From the NCBI RefSeq assembly GCF_025685685.1, contig NZ_JAGSYH010000005.1, positions 682,001 through 746,000 of the forward strand: DNA of 64,000 bases. Reading direction: 5' to 3'. The DNA comes from Acidicapsa dinghuensis. GTDB taxonomy: Bacteria > Acidobacteriota > Terriglobia > Terriglobales > Acidobacteriaceae. How positions within the stretch are numbered: the stretch's first letter is position 1; every line of letters begins with the position of its first letter. The notes beneath the pieces were generated by a model that saw nothing but the letters and a program-made list of their open reading frames with translations, did no database searches and had not been told where the DNA came from. Shown piece by piece: positions 1 through 9,661 of this stretch. The position numbers and the translations under genes are program-made.

Positions 1-2
1 TC

Positions 3-1826
3 TTCGGCGAGCAATATTACTGGGCGATCAACCGCAGCATGGATATGCTCATGGGCGCTCAATACTGGAGCAAGCGCGGCTACGCACCCAATGGCAATTT
101 CCGCTACCGCGGTCCTGGCCTCGACGCCTTCACCGCACGCTGGGACGGCCTCATCGATCGCGGCATTCACGAAACGCTTCCGGGCCAGACCACCCCGCAG
201 CTCGTCAATCAGGGCGGTGCCGATGTCCTCGTCTTTGGCCGCAAATATTTCGGCCCCGAAACACGCGTCTCAGGCTCCGTCGAATATCTCTCCAGTTACA
301 TCTATCGACTTGCCTTCGATGAAAATCTGGCACAGGCAACCAGCTCTCAGGTGCAGAGCGATCTTGAATTCACGCACAACCACAACGGCTACGTGCCAGC
401 TTTCGTGATGGAGCGATTCCAGACCTTTGCCGGCATCTCAGCTAACTCCAATACACCGGTGGTTGATGTCCCCGAAGCTCGCATCCTGCACCTGCCGATG
501 ATCCGCTTCGATGCAGTGGACCGTCCTCTGCCGGTTGGTCTCGCCCAACATCCGTTCTACTGGGGCCTCTCTTCATCGGTAGGCGACATGGACCGCGCCG
601 AGCCGCAGTTCCATGCCCGCAACGTGGGACGTGTCGACATCTATCCACATATCGAGTGGCCGTTGCACCTCGGCGACTGGAACGTTCTGCCTGAATTTGC
701 GGTCCGGTCGACCGAATATTCCGGCAGTCAGACCCCGGACCTCACCGGCGCAAATTCCGGCATCCCTTCCGTGCAGCATAACGGTCTTAACCGCTCCGAT
801 GTCGAATTCTCCCTCGATATCCGTCCTCCGGCGCTTGAACGTGATTACAACTTGCCCGGCATGCACCGTCAGCTTCGTCATGTCATCGAGCCAGACATCT
901 TTTATCGCTACGTCACCGGCATCCACAATGCGCCAGACGTGCTGCAGTTCGATACTTCCGATATCGCGACCAATACAAACGAAGCTGGCTTCTCCTTAGT
1001 TCAACGTCTCTATATGCGCGATACGCAGGCCAAACCCTGCGAGGCCACGGAAGACAATGATTCGCAGTCATCCGCCAACCAGCCCGTTCCCAATCTCGAC
1101 TCCCTCGGCGAGGAAGTCGGCGGCCCGCCTGCCCGCGTCCGCAACGACGGTGCGGAAACCCCAACCTGCCAGCCGCAGGCCCGCGAATGGGCGAGCTGGC
1201 AGATCGCACAGAAGTTCTTCATCGATCCCAATTTCGGCGGTGCCCTCATTCCCAACCGCCGCAACGTCTTCGATTCCACGCTCGATCTGACCGGTATCTC
1301 CTACCTAACCGGGCCGCGAAATATTGCTCCCCTAGTTTCGCGCATGCGCTTTGAAGCCGTCGATAACCTCCGCATCGAGTGGGATCTTGACTACGACACC
1401 ATCGCTGGCCGCTTCAGCGCCGACAATCTCTTTGCCGGATACAGCTTTGGCCGCACGACCATCGGCCTCAGCCACGCCCTGCTCAACGCCGCCGATGAAA
1501 GCGGCAGCTCCGCCTCCGTCATCCAGACCCAGCTCGTGCAGCCATTCCTGTATTTCGGTAAACCTTCCGATCCAGGCCTCAGCGTCGGCCTCACCGGCAG
1601 CTACAACTTCACCAGCAGCTCTCTCCAGTACGGCGGCGCAGAGGCTATCTACAACTGGAACTGCTGCGGATTGCAGTTCGGCTATCGTCGCATTGAGCTG
1701 GGCTCATCACGCGACGAGCCCGAGTGGCTGTGGGGATTCACTCTTGCCGGTATCGGCACCGCCGGTGACATTCATCGTTCCAATTCCATTTTCCCCACGC
1801 CGGCTATGCTCAAGCTGATGTATTGA
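3..1826 (+). CDS. lptD: LPS-assembly protein LptD, C-terminal part (5' end outside window)
   Basis: Outer-membrane protein that with LptE inserts lipopolysaccharide into the outer leaflet. The frame is already open at the left edge, so the true start lies upstream and the first visible ATG (39) is internal. About 600 residues are visible with the alternating aromatic/polar pattern of a beta barrel and a long polar loop carrying single cysteines (around residues 335 and 380). Near the end NWNCCGLQFGYRR matches the Cys-Cys region where LptD forms its disulfides. The stop at 1824 is followed by a strong hairpin. The family assignment is from recalled similarity and is fairly secure; the N-terminal OstA domain cannot be checked here. 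Confidence 0.85.
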   Translation, partial: FGEQYYWAINRSMDMLMGAQYWSKRGYAPNGNFRYRGPGLDAFTARWDGLIDRGIHETLPGQTTPQLVNQGGADVLVFGRKYFGPETRVSGSVEYLSSYIYRLAFDENLAQATSSQVQSDLEFTHNHNGYVPAFVMERFQTFAGISANSNTPVVDVPEARILHLPMIRFDAVDRPLPVGLAQHPFYWGLSSSVGDMDRAEPQFHARNVGRVDIYPHIEWPLHLGDWNVLPEFAVRSTEYSGSQTPDLTGANSGIPSVQHNGLNRSDVEFSLDIRPPALERDYNLPGMHRQLRHVIEPDIFYRYVTGIHNAPDVLQFDTSDIATNTNEAGFSLVQRLYMRDTQAKPCEATEDNDSQSSANQPVPNLDSLGEEVGGPPARVRNDGAETPTCQPQAREWASWQIAQKFFIDPNFGGALIPNRRNVFDSTLDLTGISYLTGPRNIAPLVSRMRFEAVDNLRIEWDLDYDTIAGRFSADNLFAGYSFGRTTIGLSHALLNAADESGSSASVIQTQLVQPFLYFGKPSDPGLSVGLTGSYNFTSSSLQYGGAEAIYNWNCCGLQFGYRRIELGSSRDEPEWLWGFTLAGIGTAGDIHRSNSIFPTPAMLKLMY

Positions 1827-1863
1827 GCGTTCCACTTTGCGGGCCGGATCGTGACACAATCGC

Positions 1864-1905
1864 CGAGGTCTGCTGCAACAAGCTCGCACGATGCAGCAGA
1901 CCTCG
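1864..1905. terminator. Bidirectional terminator hairpin between convergent genes
   Basis: Perfect 14-bp stem (CGAGGTCTGCTGCA at 1864-1877 and its complement at 1892-1905) with a 14-nt loop, placed between lptD and the convergent gene ending at 1919. An A/T-rich run follows on the plus side. It could serve both transcripts. Confidence 0.75.
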
Positions 1906-1918
1906 AAATATCTCTCCA

Positions 1919-2287
1919 CTACTTGAAATAGGAAAGAACAAAATGAAAGCCCTTCCCGGCGTTATATACAAAACCCGTACCGTTGCTCTTTAGTACATGG
2001 CTGTTTTCAGCCTGCAGAAATCCGCAGAGCTTGTCGCCTCGCGATAGCGAATCGGTCGCGGCATCATAGTGCTCCTTGCTCATCGGCACCCCTTTACGCA
2101 CCATCTCCTTATTCATCTGTCCGACGACCGTAACCGCACAACGATCTGAGCCAGTGGGACTGGATGACAGGAACCGAGTAAAGTGCGGCCTATAGTCGGT
2201 TTGTCCTGGATCGTAGCTGCGAAAAGATGCTGATTCGTGAATCGAAGGACCCGTCTGAGAAGGAAGCGGTTTTCCGTCGCTCGCCAT
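1919..2287 (-). CDS. Hypothetical protein, 122 aa
   Basis: No family recognised. The start is supported by a good ribosome-binding site (AAAGGAG about 6-7 nt before the ATG). The protein is polar, without signal peptide or membrane segment, and ends in an aromatic tail (FHFVLSYFK). It faces lptD across a strong hairpin. Two cysteines (residues near 49 and 88) have no obvious motif. The good RBS and the isolated placement make it a probable real gene, but nothing shows its role. Confidence 0.55.
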   Translation of the reverse strand: MASDGKPLPSQTGPSIHESASFRSYDPGQTDYRPHFTRFLSSSPTGSDRCAVTVVGQMNKEMVRKGVPMSKEHYDAATDSLSRGDKLCGFLQAENSHVLKSNGTGFVYNAGKGFHFVLSYFK

Positions 2288-2426
2288 AAGTACTCTCCTT
2301 TAGATCGATATGCCCCGAAGTTATGCTCCGGTTCGTGCAAAATCCTCACTGCACAATCGGGCACGCACGAGTATATAGCTCACAATCTACTTAGAGATGA
2401 GGAACGCAATTACTTTAGTTATGGAG

Positions 2427-2801
2427 CTACCGCAGCCGCGACCGCACATCCTCGCGCACCAGGTAGAAGAAGAACAGCAGATTCAGAAACCCCTGGATCG
2501 CACCTGCCGCTTGCTTCTGCTCCAGAAACAGCCACACGTTGTAGGTCATCAGCAGAAAGCATGCCGAGATCGTCAGCGCCCATGCCCAGCGAAACAGCCG
2601 AAGCAGCCCAAAAGCGGCAACAACAAAGACGGGCATCAGGACGATCATCATCCACGGCAGATGTTTACCAACAACGCCAAACGCAACAGTTGCTGCCAGC
2701 ACCAGCATGTAGAGCGCGATCGCCACCATGCCCGGCAGCGGAATCTTCTTCGCGCTGCTATCTATCGTTTCCGGATTCTTGTCTTCCAGCTCTTTACTCA
2801 T
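2427..2801 (-). CDS. Small integral membrane protein, 124 aa
   Basis: A short charged N-terminus (about 20 residues) is followed by roughly four hydrophobic segments (about 24-44, 47-66, 70-88 and 95-115) and an Arg-rich tail, so it is an inner-membrane protein. Its ATG overlaps the stop of the upstream cytochrome gene by 4 bp (ATGA), indicating translational coupling in the leftward run dacB - cytochrome c - this gene. No family recognised. A role linked to the cytochrome is only a guess from the coupling. Confidence 0.65.
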   Translation of the reverse strand: MSKELEDKNPETIDSSAKKIPLPGMVAIALYMLVLAATVAFGVVGKHLPWMMIVLMPVFVVAAFGLLRLFRWAWALTISACFLLMTYNVWLFLEQKQAAGAIQGFLNLLFFFYLVREDVRSRLR

Positions 2802-3169
2802 AACGTGTGCAGATAGGCCAGCAGATACGGCATGTCCTCATCCTTCATCGGTACCGGCTCCATCATTCCGTGCCCATGCAGAATCGTTGCAGTCAGCCGT
2901 TCATCTGTCGGTGGTGCTCCCGAGGGCATCGACTTCACCTTGGTGATCGCCTGCAATCCCGGCCCGTGTAACCCGCGTGTCGTTGTGGGATAGTGGCATC
3001 GCGCACATTTTGTCTGAAAGACCTGTGCGCCTCTGGCCTCTTCTGGCGTAAACAGCTTCGGATCTTTCGACGGCGGCAGAGGCTTGCAACCCGATAGCGC
3101 CCCCGCCATTGCAAATACGCTGAGAGCAACCCCGCAGACCATCAGGCCTGTCCCAATTTTTCTTCGCAT
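2798..3169 (-). CDS. Small c-type cytochrome, lipoprotein-like
   Basis: Single-haem class I cytochrome c, an extracytoplasmic electron carrier. The haem site is CARCH, with a later Met-rich stretch (GHGMMEPVPM) likely to hold the distal ligand. The N-terminus MRRKIGTGL followed by a hydrophobic stretch ending LSGC is a lipoprotein signal, so I place the start at 3169; a GTG at 3217 would add 16 residues and is an alternative. It lies 17 bp (from the GTG) after dacB and overlaps the following membrane protein gene by 4 bp. The redox partner is unknown. Confidence 0.75.
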   Translation of the reverse strand: MRRKIGTGLMVCGVALSVFAMAGALSGCKPLPPSKDPKLFTPEEARGAQVFQTKCARCHYPTTTRGLHGPGLQAITKVKSMPSGAPPTDERLTATILHGHGMMEPVPMKDEDMPYLLAYLHTL

Positions 3170-3233
3170 GGTCTGCAAGAACATCTGTTTCGATGATAGC
3201 TTGCGCCACTCGTACACATCTCATCGCAACCCG

Positions 3234-5015
3234 TCACTCCGCCGCCGCAATCGCCTCGCATATCCGGTCAATCGCGTGAATCTCAGCCTCACTTCCCGGC
3301 AGATGTCCATTCACCAGGATCGAAAACGCCACAGTCTTTCCACTCTTCGCCGTCAGATACCCCGAGAGCGCATTCACCTCCATCAACGTTCCCGTCTTCG
3401 CAAACAATCTCCCCTTGAGCGACGAATTCTCAAAGCGATGCCCCAGCGTCCCATCCACACCCGCAATGGGGAAAGTCGCCTTCCACGCTTCGCCCCACGA
3501 CTGCCGTGCCGCATACGTCAGCAGCGTTGTGTAGGCCCGTGGCGCAATCAGGTCGTTCGCGCTCATACCTGATCCATCGAAGAAATAAAAATCATCCTGA
3601 TCAACACCGGCCTCGCGCAAAAACTGCCTCACCACCCATGTCCCGCCCGCAAGACTGCCGCCCTCTTCAGCCGTATGCGGAGCTTGCGGACCCGACTCCG
3701 GCGCAAGCAGCCGTCCCAACAGCCTCAGCAGCAGCTCAGCATGCAGGTTCTGGCTCACCTTGTCGGTCATCGTCAGATCTTCCGCCATGGGAATCGACAC
3801 ATGGCTTGCCAGCACTCTGCGCCCCTCCAACGGAGCCTCCACAGTCGTCAACGACAGCGGCGTAAGCTGTGCTGTCTGCGCTGCGTCAAACTGCGGCTCC
3901 GTCGTCTCAAAGCGATGCCGCGCCCGCGCCGTGCCCGCCACTGTAATGCCACGCGCCGTCAGCATCGCCAGCAATGACCGCGCCGCGTACTCCGCCGGAT
4001 CGTCTATCGCGATCGAAGCACGAAAACCCTCCGCTGGTGCCGTTCCCCACACCCGCACCACGCGCGATCCAAGTGCTCGATCCATCCCCGGCCCCATACC
4101 CGGAGCAGCCTTTACTCCCGGTGCCGCCAGCACCATCGTTCCCTGCAGCATGTAATACGGCGTATCCGGAGCCCAGGAAGCCTGCGCACCCAACGCCGTG
4201 GAAGCCGGCGTTGCAGGAGCCGCTCCTTGCGCACCAGTACCCGCACCATTCACGGGCGTCTCCGCGACAGGCGACAGCATCTGCAGCTTCACTGTGTTGT
4301 CATTCACCGTCAACGCCGACGCCGGAGCGCCATCGCTCCACATCAGGTCTTCCCAGCTCCATCCAGTCCCATACGGCTCGCTCAAAAAGAACGTGTCGTC
4401 GCCCACAATATCGCCCGCTACGCTCTTGATCCCCTGCGCCTTGATCTGGTCCGCCATCGCCTCCAGTGCAGCCAGCGGATCGGGCTTCGGCGTCTCTGCC
4501 GCTGAAGTTACTGGCTTGTTCCGGTCCGGCGCCGCATACGGATACTTCCTTCCGCTGATCGTTGGATCGCCCGCACCCAGCAGCACCAGATCCCCATGCA
4601 GCACGCCCGTGGCATCCACCGTCCCGCTCGTCACCAGGTTCGTCGTCCACGTCAGCCTGTCCACTGGCAGCATGGCAAACGCCGTTGCCGTCGCCAGCAG
4701 CTTCGCATTGGAAGCCGGGATAAAAAGCTGCGCATCGTTCAGCCCGTACAGCCTCTGCCCATCAATCGCAGTCACGCTGATGCCAAAATGCGCATGCTGC
4801 AGCGCAGGCTCGGCCAGCACCGCATCGATCGCCTCGGCAATCCTGGGAGCCGCAGAGCGTGCATGCTTATGCGCCGCATAAATCGGCACTGGAGCCAGCC
4901 CGGCAAAGCAGCTCACTCCAGCCGCAATCCATAACGCCGTTGATCGAACAGGTCGGAAACCGCGAAACCGGAAATCGCGCATACGGGAAGAAATACAAAA
5001 GCCCATGCAGGACAT
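3234..5015 (-). CDS. dacB: D-alanyl-D-alanine carboxypeptidase/endopeptidase (PBP4, S13 family)
   Basis: Periplasmic penicillin-binding protein that trims or cleaves peptidoglycan peptides. All three active-site motifs are visible: SxxK as SNAK (about residue 101), SxN as SAN within DGSGMSAND, and KTG in [10 protein letters not shown]. At 593 aa it is longer than E. coli DacB (477), partly through an Ala/Pro/Gly-rich segment (about residues 258-285). The N-terminus carries a membrane-type signal ([20 protein letters not shown]). The start is uncertain: ATG at 5015 or 4982, neither with a clear RBS. It heads a leftward gene run with the cytochrome and small membrane protein. Confidence 0.88.
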   Translation of the reverse strand: MSCMGFCISSRMRDFRFRGFRPVRSTALWIAAGVSCFAGLAPVPIYAAHKHARSAAPRIAEAIDAVLAEPALQHAHFGISVTAIDGQRLYGLNDAQLFIPASNAKLLATATAFAMLPVDRLTWTTNLVTSGTVDATGVLHGDLVLLGAGDPTISGRKYPYAAPDRNKPVTSAAETPKPDPLAALEAMADQIKAQGIKSVAGDIVGDDTFFLSEPYGTGWSWEDLMWSDGAPASALTVNDNTVKLQMLSPVAETPVNGAGTGAQGAAPATPASTALGAQASWAPDTPYYMLQGTMVLAAPGVKAAPGMGPGMDRALGSRVVRVWGTAPAEGFRASIAIDDPAEYAARSLLAMLTARGITVAGTARARHRFETTEPQFDAAQTAQLTPLSLTTVEAPLEGRRVLASHVSIPMAEDLTMTDKVSQNLHAELLLRLLGRLLAPESGPQAPHTAEEGGSLAGGTWVVRQFLREAGVDQDDFYFFDGSGMSANDLIAPRAYTTLLTYAARQSWGEAWKATFPIAGVDGTLGHRFENSSLKGRLFAKTGTLMEVNALSGYLTAKSGKTVAFSILVNGHLPGSEAEIHAIDRICEAIAAAE

Positions 5016-5065
5016 GGGCCGAGTGTATTACACAGATTTGATCCCGCCGCTCTCGGGGAAGGGAA

Positions 5066-5407
5066 CTAGAACTGGTGACGAGCGCGCGCCATCATAGCCC
5101 GCACCCAAAGCGTGCCGAAGATCGCGGCAGCAATCACCAGAACGATAATCGACGACGGCAATCCTACATACAAATAGCTATCCGCATAATTCACATGGTG
5201 ATGCAGCATCTGGTTCCAGATCAGCAGCCCGAAGATGCCCACCCCGGTCATCAACCAAAACGTAAGTACTCCAGAGCTCACCGTCAGCAGCAGGCTGGTA
5301 AACAGGCCAAATCCCTCCAGCGGGAAGCCTAAAAATCGCTTGGAATTTCCGCCACCGGTATTCCCAGCCAGTCCATCCTCGTTCCAGGTCGCGCCTTTAC
5401 TCGTCAT
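5066..5407 (-). CDS. Small two-segment membrane protein, 113 aa
   Basis: The start is taken at the internal ATG 5407 (MTSKGATWNED) because the longer in-frame extension reads through DNA upstream of the neighbouring divergent gene and looks non-coding. A Gly/Asn-rich N-terminus precedes two hydrophobic segments (about 37-62 and 80-103) separated by a His/Tyr-containing loop (LHHHVNYADSYLYVG). The protein ends with a basic tail. No family recognised. It is divergent from the gene starting at 5470, leaving a 62-bp shared promoter region. Confidence 0.6.
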   Translation of the reverse strand: MTSKGATWNEDGLAGNTGGGNSKRFLGFPLEGFGLFTSLLLTVSSGVLTFWLMTGVGIFGLLIWNQMLHHHVNYADSYLYVGLPSSIIVLVIAAAIFGTLWVRAMMARARHQF

Positions 5408-5469
5408 TCCACCCTCCCGCCGTGCGCACAGCGCGCACGAGCCGCCGCTCCGCTTTAGTATAAGGAGTT

Positions 5470-6276
5470 GTGTCCACCCAAGTACAAAGCACGTCTCAGT
5501 CTTCCGCGGATCCGTCCAGCCAGGTCCTCCCTCCAGGTCCCTGGTCAGCGGATAAGGTAGCAGCCAATATCCCCGCTCTCCAGGCTCCAAACGGCGTCCA
5601 CTACGCCGCCTGGGGCGAAGTGCGCGTTCCTCAGCCAGAGCTTGAGCGTCTCGTCGGTGCAGTACCCGGCGCGCTGGCCCCGGCGCTCGGCAAGCGCTAT
5701 TACTATTTCGTTCCCCTCATCATGGTCGAGGGCGACCACTCCATCGCCGCGCCCAACTATTCCGTCGAACTCGGCGACCGCGCCGTCTGCCATCGCAACG
5801 TCTCCCTCGGCTCTATCGAAGCCGTATTCATCTCCACGCGCCTCGTCGAAGACCGCTTCGGTTTAGCCTTCGAATTCTTCATCAACGTCGCCCACAACTT
5901 CGTCGATGCCGTGGGCGTCCCTGAAAGCTTCGCCGATCTCACCTGGTCGCAGGCCCAATCCGGCGTCCGTGGCGAAACCAGCCAGGACGCCTGGGAGGCC
6001 CGCCGCCGCGCTGTCGAACCCATCACCAGCAGCGATGGCAAGCCGGCGCCGCCTGACGAGCGCGCCCGCAAAAACTACGAAGAATCAGCCTTTTCCGACA
6101 CTCTCGCTATCTACATGCTCTCGCTGGCCCTCGACTTTGACTACCACGACCTGCGCGAGCGCGAATACCCGCTCCTCGCCGCACCGGCACTGGCGGAGCG
6201 TCTGCGTCACGTCGCCTCGCTTTTCCCGGCCAACGATGGCTACGAGTTCCAGATCCTCTACCGGCGCAAAGGCTAA
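5470..6276 (+). CDS. Hypothetical soluble protein, 268 aa
   Basis: Begins at GTG 5470 with a well-placed ribosome-binding site (AAGGAGTT). It has no signal peptide or membrane segment, so it is probably cytoplasmic. The N-terminal 30 residues are Ser/Gln-rich and probably disordered; the rest is a compact mixed alpha/beta sequence. No family recognised. Codon use matches the neighbours. Confidence 0.65.
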   Translation: MSTQVQSTSQSSADPSSQVLPPGPWSADKVAANIPALQAPNGVHYAAWGEVRVPQPELERLVGAVPGALAPALGKRYYYFVPLIMVEGDHSIAAPNYSVELGDRAVCHRNVSLGSIEAVFISTRLVEDRFGLAFEFFINVAHNFVDAVGVPESFADLTWSQAQSGVRGETSQDAWEARRRAVEPITSSDGKPAPPDERARKNYEESAFSDTLAIYMLSLALDFDYHDLREREYPLLAAPALAERLRHVASLFPANDGYEFQILYRRKG

Positions 6277-6330
6277 AGTTCACGCTTTGCGCCCTGCAGC
6301 CGATATCCGCATCCAATGGGGTATAGGAAT

Positions 6331-6412
6331 TGCTCCCAATATTCCCGGTTCGGCGTATACTGGGAGCACTCAGAAGGGACGAACTATGATCCAGGGCGTA
6401 CAGAACACATAA
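6331..6412 (+). promoter_or_regulatory. Possible small transcription unit: inverted repeat, -10-like box, RBS and 8-codon ORF
   Basis: TGCTCCCA (6331-6338) and its exact complement TGGGAGCA (6361-6368) flank a -10-like TATACT (6356-6361). Downstream an AGAAGGGA stretch stands about 7 nt before ATG 6386, which opens an 8-codon frame (MIQGVQNT, stop at 6410-6412). A hairpin follows at 6425-6443. No plus-strand gene follows, so a leader peptide or small RNA is possible; chance cannot be excluded. Confidence 0.3.
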
Positions 6413-6424
6413 TTCCGCTGGAAC

Positions 6425-6443
6425 CGCATCCGTTGCGGATGCG
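6425..6443. terminator. Terminator-like hairpin
   Basis: Perfect 8-bp stem CGCATCCG with a TTG loop, lying between the convergent genes ending at 6276 and 6474. A TCTCTTTT run begins about 10 nt later on the plus strand. A second, imperfect hairpin overlaps the stop of the leftward gene (about 6467-6491). Confidence 0.45.
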
Positions 6444-6473
6444 CGTTCGCGATCTCTTTTGCCAACCCGCCGC

Positions 6474-8099
6474 TCACTGCTGAGCGGGCGAATTCATACA
6501 TAGTTTCCGCTTTAGATTCAGAATCTTACCGCGCATCTCCGCGTCGCAGATTTCCTCTGTCACCATTCCGCCATCCGCTGCTTTGATTTTCTTTCCGTGC
6601 AGCAGCGGATAGATGTCTCCCGATTCCTTGTCGTAATCGCCATCCACATCTTCCTGCGGAACAAACCCCAGCTCGGCCGCTTCACTCAACCGGGCCAGCG
6701 CTGCTTCGCACTCCTGCCTACGCGTGCCTGCGTCTAGTACTGCCAGTCGCGCATGCACACAAGCCAGGTTGTACAGCGTCCCGCAGCGAAACTCAGGAAC
6801 TGGCTGCGTCTCCCAGTTCTGGTGAGAAAGCCCCTGCTCCAGGACCCGTACTGCCCTCCTGAGCTGCGCCGTCAGCGCAGCCTCGTCAGTGAGGTAGTTG
6901 TAATACACACCGATCACTGCCAGATTGTGATACCCGCGGATCTGGTCCGGATGCTGCTCGATGCTCGTCTCAAACGCCGTCTTCGCCCCTGCCAGGTCCC
7001 CATCATCCGCAGGTGTCTGTCCCGCCGGAAATCGGGCGGCAGCCACCTTCGCCTTGTGTCGTTCCAGGCGCACATTGCCCAGCACATTCAAAAGCTGGAA
7101 CTGCTTATCGGCCGCAGTCTTTCTTCTGGCAATTTCCAGCAGATGCTCCGCCCGCTCCAGATCGTCCAGCGATCCATAACCCAGGCTCTTCTCATAGATG
7201 AACTTTGACCAGTAGAACTGCGCAAGCTGCCGCGCCTGGTCGGCAAAAACCGCCGGCGGATCGTTCTGCCCGGCAATCTCATACGCCAGCGCCCGGTCGA
7301 CCGCAAGTATCTCCTGCCGCTCGCCAAGATCGATTCGCTCATAGAATTTCCGTCGCTGGTCAAATCCATCCGCCGAATTCTTCACCAGTGAAAATCGCGC
7401 GATCCGGTTTTGAAGTGCGCTGAATGCATGCGCCCGATCCTTCTCAAACAGCGGGTAGTGCGTCACAACCTGTTGTTCAAGCTCCTCCAGCCGTTGCACC
7501 CGCGAGTTTGCTTCCTGATCGAGATCTTTCATCGCCGACTGAAATTCCTCGTTCAGATGCGCAAGCGCATCCTGCGACTTCTCGTTAGAAGTCGTCTCAA
7601 AGTCAGTCAGCGCCTTGCTCGACTTAGTCTCCAGGTTCTCCAGAGCTCGCGTCGATTCCAGCTCAAGCTGCTTGATCGCGCTCTCCGCCTGCTTCTGAAA
7701 GTTCTGCGCGTTAAATCCCGCCGCGATTCCTTGCACCACCGTAAACAGTCCCGCCGAAGCCAGAATCAGCGTCAAGATCCAGCGAAAGTCGTTGAGCTTT
7801 GTTTCCAACGCGCTCAGGTCAAGGGGCTTCGAGCCGTCAGCCGCATTTGCCGCAGCCGGCGAGACATTGACTTGCACCGGAGATCCCTGCGTCGTACGCC
7901 TCACAATGTAGCTTCGATTGCCGCCGACCGTCGGCTCAGACGCACTACTCGCGCCCTGCGAAGCTGTTGTTTGCGCAGCCGGTTGCTGCGCCTTGGCAAT
8001 TACCTCGTCCGATAGGGCCGCAAATTGAAAGATCTGGAAGACGCCAATTGTCGTCAGCACCAGCGTCGCCGCCAGATAGACAAACGGCGCTATCCGCAT
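6474..8099 (-). CDS. Membrane-anchored coiled-coil protein with TPR-like C-terminal half
   Basis: From ATG 8099 (MRIAPFVYL) the protein has 541 aa; an in-frame start at 8177 would add 26 residues. Visible parts in order: membrane segment near residues 5-24, a Ser/Ala-rich linker, a second membrane segment (about 108-130), a long Gln/Glu/Lys-rich coiled coil (about 135-225, with repeated E-[LT]-x-S-x-KA units), then a helical C-terminal half with alanine-rich pairs resembling TPR-type repeats (about 290-500). This suggests a scaffold or sensor in the inner membrane. No named family recognised and no partner is evident nearby. Confidence 0.6.
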   Translation of the reverse strand: MRIAPFVYLAATLVLTTIGVFQIFQFAALSDEVIAKAQQPAAQTTASQGASSASEPTVGGNRSYIVRRTTQGSPVQVNVSPAAANAADGSKPLDLSALETKLNDFRWILTLILASAGLFTVVQGIAAGFNAQNFQKQAESAIKQLELESTRALENLETKSSKALTDFETTSNEKSQDALAHLNEEFQSAMKDLDQEANSRVQRLEELEQQVVTHYPLFEKDRAHAFSALQNRIARFSLVKNSADGFDQRRKFYERIDLGERQEILAVDRALAYEIAGQNDPPAVFADQARQLAQFYWSKFIYEKSLGYGSLDDLERAEHLLEIARRKTAADKQFQLLNVLGNVRLERHKAKVAAARFPAGQTPADDGDLAGAKTAFETSIEQHPDQIRGYHNLAVIGVYYNYLTDEAALTAQLRRAVRVLEQGLSHQNWETQPVPEFRCGTLYNLACVHARLAVLDAGTRRQECEAALARLSEAAELGFVPQEDVDGDYDKESGDIYPLLHGKKIKAADGGMVTEEICDAEMRGKILNLKRKLCMNSPAQQ

Positions 8100-8272
8100 C
8101 GTGGCGCTCGAACTGATACGCAGCCGGACCTTTGCTGGAGAGTTGCCGGGCAAACTACACCTCGCCAGTGAATGCAAACCTCTGGGAAACGCGTCCGACT
8201 ATAGCACATGCAAGCTGCGCCCACACGGACTTTCGCGTCTCAACCTGGTCTGCTCAACGTTCTCCGCTGGTT

Positions 8273-9661
8273 CTAGCTGCCTTGAAAGACCACCCGTCCC
8301 TCGCTGATCGTCCACCGCACCTTCCCGCGCATCGTCCACCCGTCAAACGGCGTGTTCTTCGACTTCGATTTCGAATCCTTCGCGCGAAAAGCCCACTCCG
8401 CTTTCGGATCGAAAATCACCACGTCGGCAAAACTGCCCACCGTCAGCGTCCCGCGCCCGCGGAAACCAAGCAGCGCCGCTGGCTGCGCGCTTAACAGGCT
8501 CAGCACCCGGCCCAGCGGCAGCTTCCATTCGCCATGCAGCCACTTCAAGCTCAGTCCCAGCGCGGTTTCGAGGCCCGTAATGCCATTCGGAGCCCGCTCA
8601 AACTCCACTTCCTTCTCAAATGCGGCATGTGGCGCATGATCCGTAGCAATCGCGTCCACCACGCCATCCAGAATGCCCTGAATCATCGCATCCCGGTCCG
8701 CCTCCGACCGCAGCGGCGGATTCATCTTCGCATGCGTGTCGTACGCCGCCACGTGCTCTTCCGTCAGCAGAAAATGATGCGGAGCCACCTCGCACGTTAC
8801 TCGCAGCCCATTGCGCCGCGCCTGCCGCACCGCTGCCACAGCCTGAGCTGTCGAGGTATGCGCCACGTGTAAATGCGGCGAATGCCCGCCACGTCCCTTG
8901 CCGTTGGCCGACAACTCCGTCACCAGCCGGATATCGCGCTCCACCAGCCCATACTCCGCCGCTGGAGGCATGCCGCGCAGCCCCAGCCGGAAAGCTGTCG
9001 GGCCGTAATTCATGCTGCAACCGCCCGTCATGCGTGTATCCTCCGCATGCTGCACCACGCTCAGCCCCGCGCGTGTCGCCTGGATCAGCACCTCGCGCAT
9101 GGTCCCGTCCTTCAGGATCGGGTGTCCATCGTCCGTTACCGCGACTGCACCCGCGGCCTTCAGTGCCGGAAAATCATTCAGCACCTCGCCCTTCAGCCCG
9201 CGCGTTGCCGCCCCAATCGGAAACACCCGCACCGATGCCCCACGCTCTGGAGCCTGCATCCACCGCGTAATCTCCGGCGAATCGTTTGTTGGCACAGTGT
9301 TCGGCATCGCCGCCACAGCCGTAAATCCACCCGCAGCGGCCGCCGCAGTTCCGGTAGCAATCGTCTCCTTATGCCCCTGTCCCGGTTCACGCAGATGCAC
9401 ATGAATATCGATCAATCCCGGCGCAACGGTCAGTCCGGTGGCGTCGATGACTTCGAACGTCTCGGCTCCATTTGATCCGCCGCCGTTCGTCCCGTTACCC
9501 GCTTTGCTTTTACCGTTCTTGACCTTTTCAAGGCTCGTCTTTCCCGGATCGGTAACTTCCGAGACCCGTCCATCCCGCAGCACCAGGTCCTTGCGGCTTT
9601 CCACACCAGCCGCCGGATCGATCAGATGTCCACCGCGAATCAGAATAGTGCTCGCGCTCAT
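8273..9661 (-). CDS. pyrC: Dihydroorotase (type I)
   Basis: Catalyses the third step of de novo pyrimidine synthesis, cyclising N-carbamoyl-aspartate to dihydroorotate in the cytoplasm. The metal-binding HxH is in LIDIHVHLREPG (His87, His89), and ATDHAPHA supplies the later catalytic Asp. Its length (462 aa) is slightly above the usual 420-430 because of a Gly/Lys/Asn-rich insert at about residues 40-66. The start overlaps the pyrB stop by 4 bp (ATGA), so the two are translationally coupled. It is the last gene of the leftward pyrR-pyrB-pyrC cluster. Confidence 0.95.
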   Translation of the reverse strand: MSASTILIRGGHLIDPAAGVESRKDLVLRDGRVSEVTDPGKTSLEKVKNGKSKAGNGTNGGGSNGAETFEVIDATGLTVAPGLIDIHVHLREPGQGHKETIATGTAAAAAGGFTAVAAMPNTVPTNDSPEITRWMQAPERGASVRVFPIGAATRGLKGEVLNDFPALKAAGAVAVTDDGHPILKDGTMREVLIQATRAGLSVVQHAEDTRMTGGCSMNYGPTAFRLGLRGMPPAAEYGLVERDIRLVTELSANGKGRGGHSPHLHVAHTSTAQAVAAVRQARRNGLRVTCEVAPHHFLLTEEHVAAYDTHAKMNPPLRSEADRDAMIQGILDGVVDAIATDHAPHAAFEKEVEFERAPNGITGLETALGLSLKWLHGEWKLPLGRVLSLLSAQPAALLGFRGRGTLTVGSFADVVIFDPKAEWAFRAKDSKSKSKNTPFDGWTMRGKVRWTISEGRVVFQGS

